From assembly GCF_003260125.1 (NCBI RefSeq), contig NZ_QHKO01000012.1, positions 1 to 64,000 of the forward strand: a DNA stretch of 64,000 bases. The letters run 5' to 3'. Made by a program: the position numbers and the translations under genes. The stretch comes from Lujinxingia litoralis. GTDB taxonomy: Bacteria > Myxococcota_A > Bradymonadia > Bradymonadales > Bradymonadaceae. Shown here piece after piece: positions 16,946 through 24,620 of the stretch; within the stretch, counting starts at the first letter, position 1; each line of letters starts with the position of its first letter. The notes under the pieces are model-generated. The model was not told the origin of the DNA, did not search any database, and saw nothing but the letters and a program-made list of their open reading frames with translations.

Positions 16946-17635
16946 ATGGATGGCGGGGAACTCTCGCGTCTGTACCTGATCGCCGATGCAGGCTTCTGCG
17001 TGGCCCGAGGACGGTCTCTGAGGTCGGTGGTGCATGCGGCGGTGGGGGCAGGCGTGCGTCGGGTGTCGCTGCGGGTCAAAGGCGACTGGTCGCCTCAGCG
17101 AAGCGAGGCGTTGTGGGCCGATGCGGCGCGGGCCGCCGAGGTGGCTCAGGCGGCCGGTGCGCAGGTGCTGGTTCATGCCGAGGTGGCGCGTGGTCGGGCG
17201 CTCCACGTTTCCGGGGTGCACCTGGGGGCGGCGCAGGTCGCGTGGGTGCAGGAGGCTCGCCAGCGTCTGGAGGGGGAGGGGCTGGTGGGGGTGTCTTGCC
17301 ATAATCAGCGTGAGGCGCAGCGCGCGCAGCAGCGCGGCGCCGATTTTGTGACGCTGAGCCCGGTGTTTGAGAGCGTGTCCAAGCCGGGCTACGGCGGGCG
17401 GCTCACGCTGGAGCACTGGGGAGAGCTCGCACGTGGGTTGAGCGTGCCGGCGTACGCGCTGGGCGGCGTGGGGCCCCGGGAGGTCCGCGCCTGTCTGGAT
17501 GCGGGGTTTTACGGGGTGGCCGTCGTCGGCGGGATCTGCGGGGCCGCCGACGTGGCGCAGGCTGCCCGGCGTTATCTCGAAGCGCTCTGTTCCGAGGGGG
17601 ACGCCGGAGGTTCGGGGCGGCTTCCCAGGGTTTGA
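16946..17635 (+). CDS. ThiE/TenI-family protein (thiamine phosphate synthase-like)
   Basis: A 229-residue TIM-barrel protein of the ThiE/TenI family, translationally close to thiG. Family marks are LRVKGDW (Lys 45), GVHLG (90-94), VGVSCHN, FVTLSPVFESVSKPGYG (Lys 146) and YALGGVG. The ThiE metal and diphosphate residues are changed: the usual ND pair reads HAE (VLVHAEVA), and the aspartate after GVHLGQ is replaced (GVHLGAAQVAW). That points to a TenI-like thiazole tautomerase, or a diverged synthase, rather than a standard ThiE. Its last 64 bp overlap the 3' end of the convergent glycosyltransferase gene. Confidence 0.82.
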   Translation: MDGGELSRLYLIADAGFCVARGRSLRSVVHAAVGAGVRRVSLRVKGDWSPQRSEALWADAARAAEVAQAAGAQVLVHAEVARGRALHVSGVHLGAAQVAWVQEARQRLEGEGLVGVSCHNQREAQRAQQRGADFVTLSPVFESVSKPGYGGRLTLEHWGELARGLSVPAYALGGVGPREVRACLDAGFYGVAVVGGICGAADVAQAARRYLEALCSEGDAGGSGRLPRV

Positions 17636-19107
17636 GAGACGCTTAAGAAGGCCACGTAGAAGAATCCAAACTGAAAGAGCATCAGAAAGGGCAGGCTTCC
17701 GAAGGGGTGGCGAGGGTCGGCAAGCACCTCGTAGATGGCGTAGCTAAACCAGATGCCCAGGGCGAACTCGATGGCCGGCATGGCGTTGAGACCTCCCCGA
17801 TACAGTCGAGAACTCCAGGATTCGCCGGCGCGTTGGATGGCGTACTTCGGCGTGCGGACAAAGGGGGTCTTGTGGCCCAGAAGAACCTCGATGACCCCTT
17901 TGGCGTTATTGACCGAGACGCCAATACCTAAGGCGAGTACGGCCGGCATCAGCCTTAAGATCTCCCACCGTGGGCGCCCCAGCTCGCGCTGGGAGACCCA
18001 GTAGAAGTAGCAGACGGAGAACGTGGCGCTTAAAAAGATCGGGAGGTCGAAGAGGAGCACCTCGTACCAGCCCTGTTGCACGCGGACGAGCGTGGCCAGA
18101 GGCATGATCAAGGCCAGGATCACCATCAAGAGGTAGGCCAGGTTGCCGGTGAGGTGATGGATGGCCTCAAGTTTGACGGCCCGGGGCTGTGGAGAGCGCA
18201 GCACCCGGGGAAGCACCTTAAAGGCTGTCTGAAGCGCACCCTTGGACCAGCGGTGCTGCTGACTTTTGAAGGCATTCATCTCCACCGGGAGTTCGCTCAT
18301 GACGGTGACGTCGCGCAAGAATCGAAAGCGCCATCCGGCGAGCTGCGCTCGGTAGGAGAGGTCGAGATCTTCGGTCAGGGTGTGGTGTTCCCATCCACCG
18401 GCATCTTCGATGGCCTGACGGCGCCAGATGCCGGCGGTGCCGTTGAAGTTAAAGAAGCGCCCGGAGCGGTTGCGGGCGGTGTGCTCCAGCACGAAGTGTC
18501 CGTCCAGAAGCACGGCTTGAGCACGCGTGAGCAGGCTGTAGTCGCGGTTGATGTAGTCCCAGCGAGCCTGCACCATGCCGATATCGGGTTCGGTGAAGTG
18601 ATCGATGGTCTGGCGCAGAAACTCCGGCTGAGGAATGAAGTCGGCGTCCAGGACGGCGACGAGCTCGCCGCGGGCCTGTTCGAGGCCGGCCTGCAGGGCG
18701 CCGGCTTTGAATCCCTGTCGGTCTGTGCGGTGCAGCAGGGAGATGTTGATGCCCCGGTCGCGCCAGTGGGCCACCCGGTCGCGGATCAGCGCGGTGGTAT
18801 CGTCGGTGGAATCGTCCAGGACCTGGATTTCGAGGCGATCGCGCGGGTAGTCGAGTTGGCAGGTCGCGTCGATGAGGCGCTCAATGACGTAGCGCTCGTT
18901 GAACGAGGGGAGCTGCACGGTGACGACCGGGAGGGTCTCCGGTGTGAAACGAGCCGCGGGCTCGGGGTCCGGACCGCTGGCGTACTTGCGGTAGAGGTGC
19001 ACGATGGCGTAACGATGCGATCCATAAAAGGAGAGCATCAGCAGCACCGCGAAGTAGGTCAGCAGAATAGCGAGCTGCCAGAGGTTGTAGTCCTGAAAGT
19101 GTGACAT
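17572..19107 (-). CDS. Processive GT2 glycosyltransferase (CesA/mannan-synthase-like)
   Basis: A 511-residue inner-membrane family 2 glycosyltransferase. After one N-terminal membrane segment (about 10-30) the GT-A domain carries LPSFNE, the first aspartates (LDDSTDDT, 98-99), DAD (154-156), TED (245-247) and the processive motif QQHRW (283-287). About four membrane segments follow. QxxRW marks enzymes that polymerise beta-linked glucans or mannans; the closest architecture I know is the glucomannan/cellulose-synthase-like group. No PilZ domain or BcsB partner is seen. It lies beside a UbiA-type transferase and near murJ, which fits envelope polysaccharide work; the polymer is unknown. Confidence 0.87.
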   Translation of the reverse strand: MSHFQDYNLWQLAILLTYFAVLLMLSFYGSHRYAIVHLYRKYASGPDPEPAARFTPETLPVVTVQLPSFNERYVIERLIDATCQLDYPRDRLEIQVLDDSTDDTTALIRDRVAHWRDRGINISLLHRTDRQGFKAGALQAGLEQARGELVAVLDADFIPQPEFLRQTIDHFTEPDIGMVQARWDYINRDYSLLTRAQAVLLDGHFVLEHTARNRSGRFFNFNGTAGIWRRQAIEDAGGWEHHTLTEDLDLSYRAQLAGWRFRFLRDVTVMSELPVEMNAFKSQQHRWSKGALQTAFKVLPRVLRSPQPRAVKLEAIHHLTGNLAYLLMVILALIMPLATLVRVQQGWYEVLLFDLPIFLSATFSVCYFYWVSQRELGRPRWEILRLMPAVLALGIGVSVNNAKGVIEVLLGHKTPFVRTPKYAIQRAGESWSSRLYRGGLNAMPAIEFALGIWFSYAIYEVLADPRHPFGSLPFLMLFQFGFFYVAFLSVSQTLGSRPEPPASPSEQSASR

Positions 19108-19236
19108 GGTGGGGCCAGATGGCAGGGCGATCGCGTCGGGGAGGAAGTCGGGGAGGGATCTGTGGTAAAGATGTGCCGGTGAGGGCCGGCGCGCGAGCGC
19201 AACAACAAGAGTGACTTAGCAGACCTGGACGGGATT

Positions 19237-20196
19237 GTGCCAGAGCAGAACCCATCGGCGGCCGCTGTCGCCCAACATGTGAATGAGGCTGTAGAGCCGC
19301 GCCCCTGGCGCGGGCTCTGGAAGAGTTTGCGCCCGCATCAGTGGGTCAAAAATGCCTTTGTTTTGGCGCCGCTCTTTTTTGCCAAGGCGTATACCGACCC
19401 GCTTCTTGCCGGGAAGGCCCTGGCCGCGGCGCTGCTCTATTCACTGGCGGCGGGCACGGTCTATGTGCTCAACGACCTGATGGATGTGGAGCGGGACCGG
19501 GAGCACCCGATCAAGCGTCATCGACCCATTGCTTCCGGGGAGTTGCCGGAGGCCACGGCCTGGCGGGCACTGGTGGTCATTGGTGGGAGCGCGTCGATCG
19601 CGTCGTACCTGCTCTCGCCATTGTTTGCAGCGGTGGTGGGCACCTATCTGGTGATGAACCTGGCGTACTCGATCAGGCTTAAGCACTACGCCTTTGTTGA
19701 TGTAGCCATCATCGCCACCGGCTTTGTGCTGCGGGTCCTCGCCGGAGCGGCGGCCGTCTCGGTGATGGTTTCGGAGTGGTTGATCGCCTGCACCTTTTTG
19801 CTGGCGCTATACCTGGGGCTGGGCAAGCGCCGCCATGAACTGGCGCTATACCTCAGTGGCACGGTGGAGCGTACGCGTCGGGTGCTGGATAGCTATCGCC
19901 TGGAGAATGTCGACTTCGGCATGCTGGTGACCTCGGGTCTGACCACGGCGGCGTACACCATTTATACATTGACGGCGTCGCTCCCGGACCAGCCCCTGCG
20001 CACGGTGAGCACCCCCTTTGCGAGCATATGGCTTCCGGTGACCATTCCGATGGTGGTTGTGGGGCTGGCGCGCTTCTTTCAGATCGTGCGCCGCGATGAT
20101 GCCCGCAGTCCCACGGAGATGATGCTTCGTGACAAGCCCTTTGTGCTCAACATTGCGCTGTGGGGTGTGGTGATGCTGGTGTTGAGCGTGCTCTGA
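19237..20196 (+). CDS. UbiA-family prenyltransferase, decaprenyl-phosphate phosphoribosyltransferase-like
   Basis: A 319-residue membrane protein with about eight hydrophobic segments. The first aspartate motif is NDLMDVERDREH (79-90, NDxxDxxxD) followed by KRHRPIASG, and the second is YSIRLKHYAFVDV. LRPHQWVKNAFVLAPLFF near residue 31 and the KRHRPIASG block are typical of the branch that transfers phosphoribose from PRPP to decaprenyl phosphate (the Rv3806c type). The length and C-terminal RDDARSPTEMML...KPF fit that branch. The start is GTG at 19237. Divergent from the GT2 gene, it may supply a prenyl-phospho-pentose for envelope glycans; this link is inference. Confidence 0.8.
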   Translation: MPEQNPSAAAVAQHVNEAVEPRPWRGLWKSLRPHQWVKNAFVLAPLFFAKAYTDPLLAGKALAAALLYSLAAGTVYVLNDLMDVERDREHPIKRHRPIASGELPEATAWRALVVIGGSASIASYLLSPLFAAVVGTYLVMNLAYSIRLKHYAFVDVAIIATGFVLRVLAGAAAVSVMVSEWLIACTFLLALYLGLGKRRHELALYLSGTVERTRRVLDSYRLENVDFGMLVTSGLTTAAYTIYTLTASLPDQPLRTVSTPFASIWLPVTIPMVVVGLARFFQIVRRDDARSPTEMMLRDKPFVLNIALWGVVMLVLSVL

Positions 20197-20329
20197 AGTC
20201 GGGGGATGGGGGGCCGGGTCGAGCGCGGAGATTCGCCGTGCTCGCCAGGGGCAGAGAGTAGACGCCGCCGGCTAAGATGCCAGAGCAGGTAGCGGGATGG
20301 GGGGGCGGGATTTAAGGAGTGCATTCCAT

Positions 20330-20363
20330 AAAAAAAGCCTCCACCGACGAGGATGGAGGCTTT
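20330..20363 (-). terminator. Terminator of the HU gene
   Basis: On the minus strand a hairpin AAAGCCTCCATcc...gTGGAGGCTT is followed by seven T, about 70 bp after the HU stop codon. Confidence 0.85.
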
Positions 20364-20432
20364 AACGAGCTTTATTGACGCCACGAGAGCACCGTTTCCG
20401 GTGAGCCTGACGCCTGGCTCAAGAGGCTGGTC

Positions 20433-20726
20433 TTACTTGTCGTTGACCAGGTCCTTGAGGTGCGGCGCCGGCTTGAAGCCCACCGAGTAGGAGGCGGGGA
20501 TCTCAATGGTCTTGCCGGTGCGCGGGTTGCGACCTTCGCGCGCCTTGCGGTGCTTGACGGAGAAGGTGCCGAAGTTGGGGTAGGAGAAGCGCTCTTCTTC
20601 TTTGACGGTCATGGAGACGGTTTCGAAGAGGATGTCGATGATCTCACCGGTGTCCTTCTTGGTGAGTTCAATGCCTTTTTCGGCGGCGACGGCGTTAACG
20701 GCGTTGATCAGATCGGACTTCGTCAT
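20433..20726 (-). CDS. HU-family DNA-binding protein
   Basis: A 97-residue histone-like protein (MTKSDLINAV, FGTFSVKHRKAREGRNPRTGKTIEIPAS, FKPAPHLKDLVN). It bends and compacts DNA as a dimer. A GGGG ribosome-binding site precedes the ATG. It is more HU-like than the IHF-type gene at 5.3 kb, although the arm tip reads NPRTGK as in both. The unusual start of the arm (ERFSYPNFGTFSV rather than VxLxGFGTF) marks a diverged HU branch. It is a single-gene unit with its own terminator. Confidence 0.92.
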   Translation of the reverse strand: MTKSDLINAVNAVAAEKGIELTKKDTGEIIDILFETVSMTVKEEERFSYPNFGTFSVKHRKAREGRNPRTGKTIEIPASYSVGFKPAPHLKDLVNDK

Positions 20727-20963
20727 GGTGATCCCCTTAAAACAGAAATTAAGGTGAGAACGTGGCTAAAACCATTCCAACCCAGGTTCAACCAACGCAG
20801 TATCAGGGAGTCGGCTGAGTGAGTATCCATGGACTTCGGACTGCGAATCGTGGCCGAGGATAGGGGTGGCCAGATCGCGTGTCAATTCTTATTTACGCGC
20901 TATCCGGCAATTTGCAAGGCGCTTTTAGCGCGAAAACTCGGGCGAAGGGGCACTTCGGCCAGC

Positions 20964-21800
20964 TCAGGTTGTAGCGAAACGATCGAGGTTCAAGAGCTGG
21001 CGAGCCTGCTGTGGAGTGGCCAGCGGGCGACCAGCGCTGGCAGCTAATTCGGCGACGCGTTCGACGAGTTCGTAGGAGCCTTTGGCGAGTACGCCACGTG
21101 CCAAATAGATGTTGTCTTCGAGGCCCACGCGCACGTGCCCGCCCATGTCAATGGCGAGCTCGGCCAGGGGAAGTTGGTGTCGGCCGATACCGGCCACCGA
21201 CCAGGTGGCGTCGTCGGGGAGCATGTCGACCAGGAAGCGCAGATTTTCGGGGCGCGCGCCCATGGCGCCGGGGACTCCCAGCACGAAGTCGAAGTGCAGA
21301 GGGGCAGTGACCACGCCTTCTTTGAGCAGGTTGAGGGCGGTGTCGACCATGCCGGTGTCGAAGACTTCGATTTCGGGGACGATGCCCAGTTCGCGTTGGC
21401 GGGAGGCGATCTGGCGGATCATTGGCAACGAGTTCATGAAGACGTCATCGCCGAAGTTGACCGTGCCCGTGGTCAGGGTGGCCATGTCCGGGCGAAGCTC
21501 CAGACCTTCGATGCGCTCGTCGACGCTCATCCAGACGGCTCCACCGGTGGAGAACTGGATCAGGGTGTCGGTGCGTTGGCGAGTTTCGTTGAGAATCTGC
21601 TCAAAGGTGTCACGGTCCTGAGTGGGGGTGCCGTCGTCGAGGCGACCGTGTACATGCACCATGGCCGCGCCGGCCTGACGGCAGCGGGCGGCCTCTTCGG
21701 CGATCTCCACCGGGGTGTAGGGCACATGTGGGGTGTGCTCACGCATGACCTCGGCGCCGACCACGGCGGCGGTGATGATCAGGGGCTTGGCCTGGCTCAT
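20964..21800 (-). CDS. kce: 3-keto-5-aminohexanoate cleavage protein (BKACE family)
   Basis: A 278-residue zinc enzyme of the BKACE family; Kce converts 3-keto-5-aminohexanoate plus acetyl-CoA to acetoacetate and 3-aminobutyryl-CoA in lysine breakdown. The zinc pair is the His-x-His of MVHVHGR (His 49, 51), and the third ligand is the Glu in RVGLEDN. PEIEVFDTGM and FVLGVPGAMGARPENL are typical family blocks. The ATG at 21800 has AAGGAG 6 bp upstream. The neighbour immediately upstream, 23 bp away, is a Kal-like ammonia lyase, the next enzyme of the same pathway, which supports the specific assignment over the many other BKACE activities. Confidence 0.85.
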   Translation of the reverse strand: MSQAKPLIITAAVVGAEVMREHTPHVPYTPVEIAEEAARCRQAGAAMVHVHGRLDDGTPTQDRDTFEQILNETRQRTDTLIQFSTGGAVWMSVDERIEGLELRPDMATLTTGTVNFGDDVFMNSLPMIRQIASRQRELGIVPEIEVFDTGMVDTALNLLKEGVVTAPLHFDFVLGVPGAMGARPENLRFLVDMLPDDATWSVAGIGRHQLPLAELAIDMGGHVRVGLEDNIYLARGVLAKGSYELVERVAELAASAGRPLATPQQARQLLNLDRFATT

Positions 21801-21823
21801 TGGAGGCTCCTTGGGATGAGGTG

Positions 21824-22216
21824 TTAAGCGCGCTGACGTTCGACGGGGACCACGCAAGTACCGCTGGCTCGACAGACGATGATGGGCTCGTCCAGGACTT
21901 CGGCTTCGGCCGGATTGTCCGGGTTGCCGGTGAGTCGAATGACTTTTTTGGCGACAAACTCCATCTTGCGGCTGGAGCGCCCGACGTGGGTGATGGTGCC
22001 GGTGGCCTCGATGTAGTCGCCGGCCTGCACCGGTGCCAGAAACTCCACCGAGTCGTAGGCGCGGAAGAGGCCTTCATCACCATCGTGGCGAATCAGGAGT
22101 TCGGTGGCCACATCGCCAAAGAGTTTGAGCATCATGGCGCCGTCAACCAGGTCGCCGGCGTAGTGGACCTGTTCCATGCCAATGCGCATGCGAATCATCG
22201 CTTCGGGGGCATTCAT
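21824..22216 (-). CDS. kal: 3-aminobutyryl-CoA ammonia lyase (Kal-like hotdog protein)
   Basis: A 130-residue hotdog-fold protein. Kal removes ammonia from 3-aminobutyryl-CoA to give crotonyl-CoA in lysine catabolism. MIRMRIGMEQVHYAGDLVDG, LFGDVATELLIRHDGDEGLF and VEFLAPVQAGDYIEA match what I recall of the Kal family over its full length. It is the first gene of a two-gene unit with kce. The rest of the route (lysine 2,3- and 5,6-aminomutases, 3,5-diaminohexanoate dehydrogenase) is not here, but a KamB-like reactivase lies at 39.8 kb. Crotonyl-CoA would enter beta-oxidation. Confidence 0.82.
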   Translation of the reverse strand: MNAPEAMIRMRIGMEQVHYAGDLVDGAMMLKLFGDVATELLIRHDGDEGLFRAYDSVEFLAPVQAGDYIEATGTITHVGRSSRKMEFVAKKVIRLTGNPDNPAEAEVLDEPIIVCRASGTCVVPVERQRA

Positions 22217-22261
22217 CGGGGGGGCTCCGCTATCGAAGGGGCTATTCAGTGGGTTGCAGCA

Positions 22262-22304
22262 AGAAAAGAATCGGGCGCCCTCCCCAAAGGAGAGGGCGCC
22301 CGAA
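22262..22304 (-). terminator. Terminator of the first anchor-domain lipoprotein
   Basis: On the minus strand the arms TCGGGCGCCCTC and GAGGGCGCCCGA form a hairpin followed by TTCTTTTCTT, about 45 bp after the lipoprotein stop. Confidence 0.85.
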
Positions 22305-22347
22305 TCATGGCCAGCGAGCCTGTCAAAGGCAAGCGTGCTCAGGCATG

Positions 22348-24300
22348 TTAGCGGATCGTCACCGGGATAAATTGATCCATGGTAAAGACCGTTGAATTTG
22401 CCTGGGAATTCCAGGAGATGCCGCCCACGTACCAGAACGTGCCCATTGAGGGCAGGCGCTTATCGAGCTTCTCGTAAACCAGTTGCTGGCTGATGTAGAA
22501 GCGGACCGTGGCCAGGGAAGCGCCGTTGCCATAGTCGTTATAGTAGTGCACGCCTACCGCGTAGTTCAGTCCGTCGACCGGGCCATTGTGGTTGATGTTT
22601 TCGGGAGCGACGCCCCAGAGGTCGTCGATATCCAGTGATGCCCCCCAGGATGTTGCGTGTCGGGCAGCCCACCAGACGGCATTGCCGGTGCGATCTCCCC
22701 AGCTGCCGTTTGGATGCATATAGTGAAGGTCGAGATCTGTACCACGGACGTTTTTGACGGGATTGGGTACGTTGGGGATGGTCCAGGTCAGCTGAATGTG
22801 GATGTCATCATCGGGCACCGCGGTTACGCGCACGATGGCCGATTCGCAGGAGGCCATGCCGAACTCGTCGTAGACGACCAGCTCAAATTCGTACTCACCG
22901 GCAAGATCGAGCCAGAAGGTGGGCTGGGCACTGGCCGAGTTGGGTTGAAGCTGGGCCAGCGAGCCGACCGGGCGGGTGATGACACTCCATTCATAGGTGA
23001 GGTTGGTGCCATCGGGATCTTCGGAGTCGGTGGCGTTTAACTGAATGGTCTCCAGGGGGCTGGCGCTGAGCTCGGGCTGGAAGCGGTTGGAGCCCTGGAT
23101 GGCGGCGGTAGCCACGGCGGTGGGGCAGATCGAGTCGGTACCCTGACCGGCAAGCGGAATATTGAGCACGCCCTTGGCCGGATCGTTGGAAGTGATGCGC
23201 AGCTCGCCGCTGTTGGTGACCACATCATCCGGGGTGTAGGTGAGCACGAAGTTGGCGGACTCCCGGGCAAGCAGGGTCAGCGGCAACTCAGGCATGCTTT
23301 CCGGACGAAGGCTAAAGGTGCCCTGACCGTCGTTGCTCAGCTCGATCTCGTTGACGATGAGTTCGGAGCCCGGGGAGCAGTTGCTTACGGTGATGGTGCG
23401 ATTGGAGGCGCGGTCGATGGTTGCGACGTTGAAGTCAATGCCGTCTTCGTCGGTCACGCTGATGCAGGCCGAACCGCTGTTGCCGGAGAGATCGATGCGA
23501 AACTCTTCGCGAGCCGGATCGTTGCTGTAGATGGTGATTTCGCCGGTTGTGGGGTCGTCGGTGACGGGCTCAAACCATACGCGCATCTCGAAGGACTCGT
23601 CAGGAGCGAGTTCGGAGGGGAAGGTGCTGGTATCCTGCTCTGGAGGAGGCAAGACGCCTTCGCTGTCGCGGGGGCCGGGGAAGCTGATTGAGAATTCCGT
23701 GTTGCCGCCGGCCAGGATGTCGTCGATGCGCAGGGGAGCCTGACCGATGTTAGAGATCTGAGTCAGAGTCCAGTCTTGGCTGCCCGCGGGCACTCGTGGG
23801 AAGGACAGGCGCTGCTGGGTGAAGAGCTCCGGCTGAAGCGACTGGGTGGTGATATTGACATTGACGACGCCGCTGGTGCCCGCGTCCATGACGTTGGTCT
23901 TAAGGCGAAGCACACCACCGTAGCTGATGGTCTGTTCGGGGCGGTAAATAAGTTCGAAGGAATAGGACTCGCTGGCGGGAATCTCCAACACGCCCTCGGG
24001 CCAGTCTGCCCCGGGATGGAAGGCCTCGGCCGAAGCGTTGCCGCTGTCCAGGAGCTCGATTTCGGAGATGCGCAGGGTGCCATCACCGTTATTGGAGATG
24101 GTGATGAACTCGCTGATCTCTTCGCCCAGGGAGATCTGTTGGAAGGAGATCGGATTGGGCGTGAGTTCAAAGCCTGCAGATTCGCTGCTGGCGATGTCTT
24201 CATCGCCACAGGCGCTGGCGAGGAGGGCAAAGAGCAGGGTCATTGCAAGCAGCAGCACATGTTTGCCGTCGCGCAGATAGGATGGGGAGGATCGGGTCAT
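22348..24300 (-). CDS. Lipoprotein with choice-of-anchor, PKD and DUF2135-like domains (copy 1)
   Basis: A 650-residue exported lipoprotein (signal ending LLASAC). After it come three beta-sandwich ASPM/Hydin or choice-of-anchor-D-like repeats (about 25-365; motif ISNNGDGTLRISEIEL, VSNCSPGSELIVNEIEL). A PKD-like domain follows (about 390-490: ATDSEDPDGTNLTYEWSV, GEYEFELVVYDEFG). The C-terminal domain is of the DUF2135/YfaP kind (DLDLHYMHPNGSWGD, LDIDDLWGVAPENINH). The ATG at 24300 has AAGGATG upstream. It is paralogous over its full length to the next gene, so this is a tandem duplication. It is probably a surface or periplasmic binding protein; the ligand is unknown. Confidence 0.85.
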   Translation of the reverse strand: MTRSSPSYLRDGKHVLLLAMTLLFALLASACGDEDIASSESAGFELTPNPISFQQISLGEEISEFITISNNGDGTLRISEIELLDSGNASAEAFHPGADWPEGVLEIPASESYSFELIYRPEQTISYGGVLRLKTNVMDAGTSGVVNVNITTQSLQPELFTQQRLSFPRVPAGSQDWTLTQISNIGQAPLRIDDILAGGNTEFSISFPGPRDSEGVLPPPEQDTSTFPSELAPDESFEMRVWFEPVTDDPTTGEITIYSNDPAREEFRIDLSGNSGSACISVTDEDGIDFNVATIDRASNRTITVSNCSPGSELIVNEIELSNDGQGTFSLRPESMPELPLTLLARESANFVLTYTPDDVVTNSGELRITSNDPAKGVLNIPLAGQGTDSICPTAVATAAIQGSNRFQPELSASPLETIQLNATDSEDPDGTNLTYEWSVITRPVGSLAQLQPNSASAQPTFWLDLAGEYEFELVVYDEFGMASCESAIVRVTAVPDDDIHIQLTWTIPNVPNPVKNVRGTDLDLHYMHPNGSWGDRTGNAVWWAARHATSWGASLDIDDLWGVAPENINHNGPVDGLNYAVGVHYYNDYGNGASLATVRFYISQQLVYEKLDKRLPSMGTFWYVGGISWNSQANSTVFTMDQFIPVTIR

Positions 24301-24620
24301 GGGGGGGCATCCTTCGTTCGTGGTGATGCGGCGTCTCCGCCAGCAAAAGTGCGCCGGTGCTTTAACATTCCAAGAGCGCCGGAGCATATCGCAGCCAGTC
24401 AAGCCTGAGTCAGAGACGAAACTATAGGCGGAGCCTGAGCTTACGTCAATAATTCGGTGGGGGTTCGGAGTCACCGCACCCGGGGCGTTGGTAACGCGGG
24501 GGGGGAGGTTGCTTGGGTGGGGGCTGCTCAGAGCACGCGAGGCCGAAGCACATGTGCTTCGGCCTCGGACTGGTTACCCGGAGGTCATACGCGCCGGTTC
24601 GAACAGCGCTTATGTCGGAT
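24301..24620. other. Intergenic region between the two paralogues
   Basis: About 320 bp that should carry the promoter of copy 1 and the end of the copy 2 transcript. It holds a perfect 30-bp palindrome (24538-24567). The stretch 24470-24530 is unusually G-rich. No gene is supported. Confidence 0.5.
24538..24567. repeat. Perfect 30-bp palindrome
   Basis: Arm CGAGGCCGAAGCACA followed directly by its reverse complement, centred on CATG, 53 bp past the stop of copy 2. It could be a terminator stem, but no T run follows on either strand. Confidence 0.7.
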
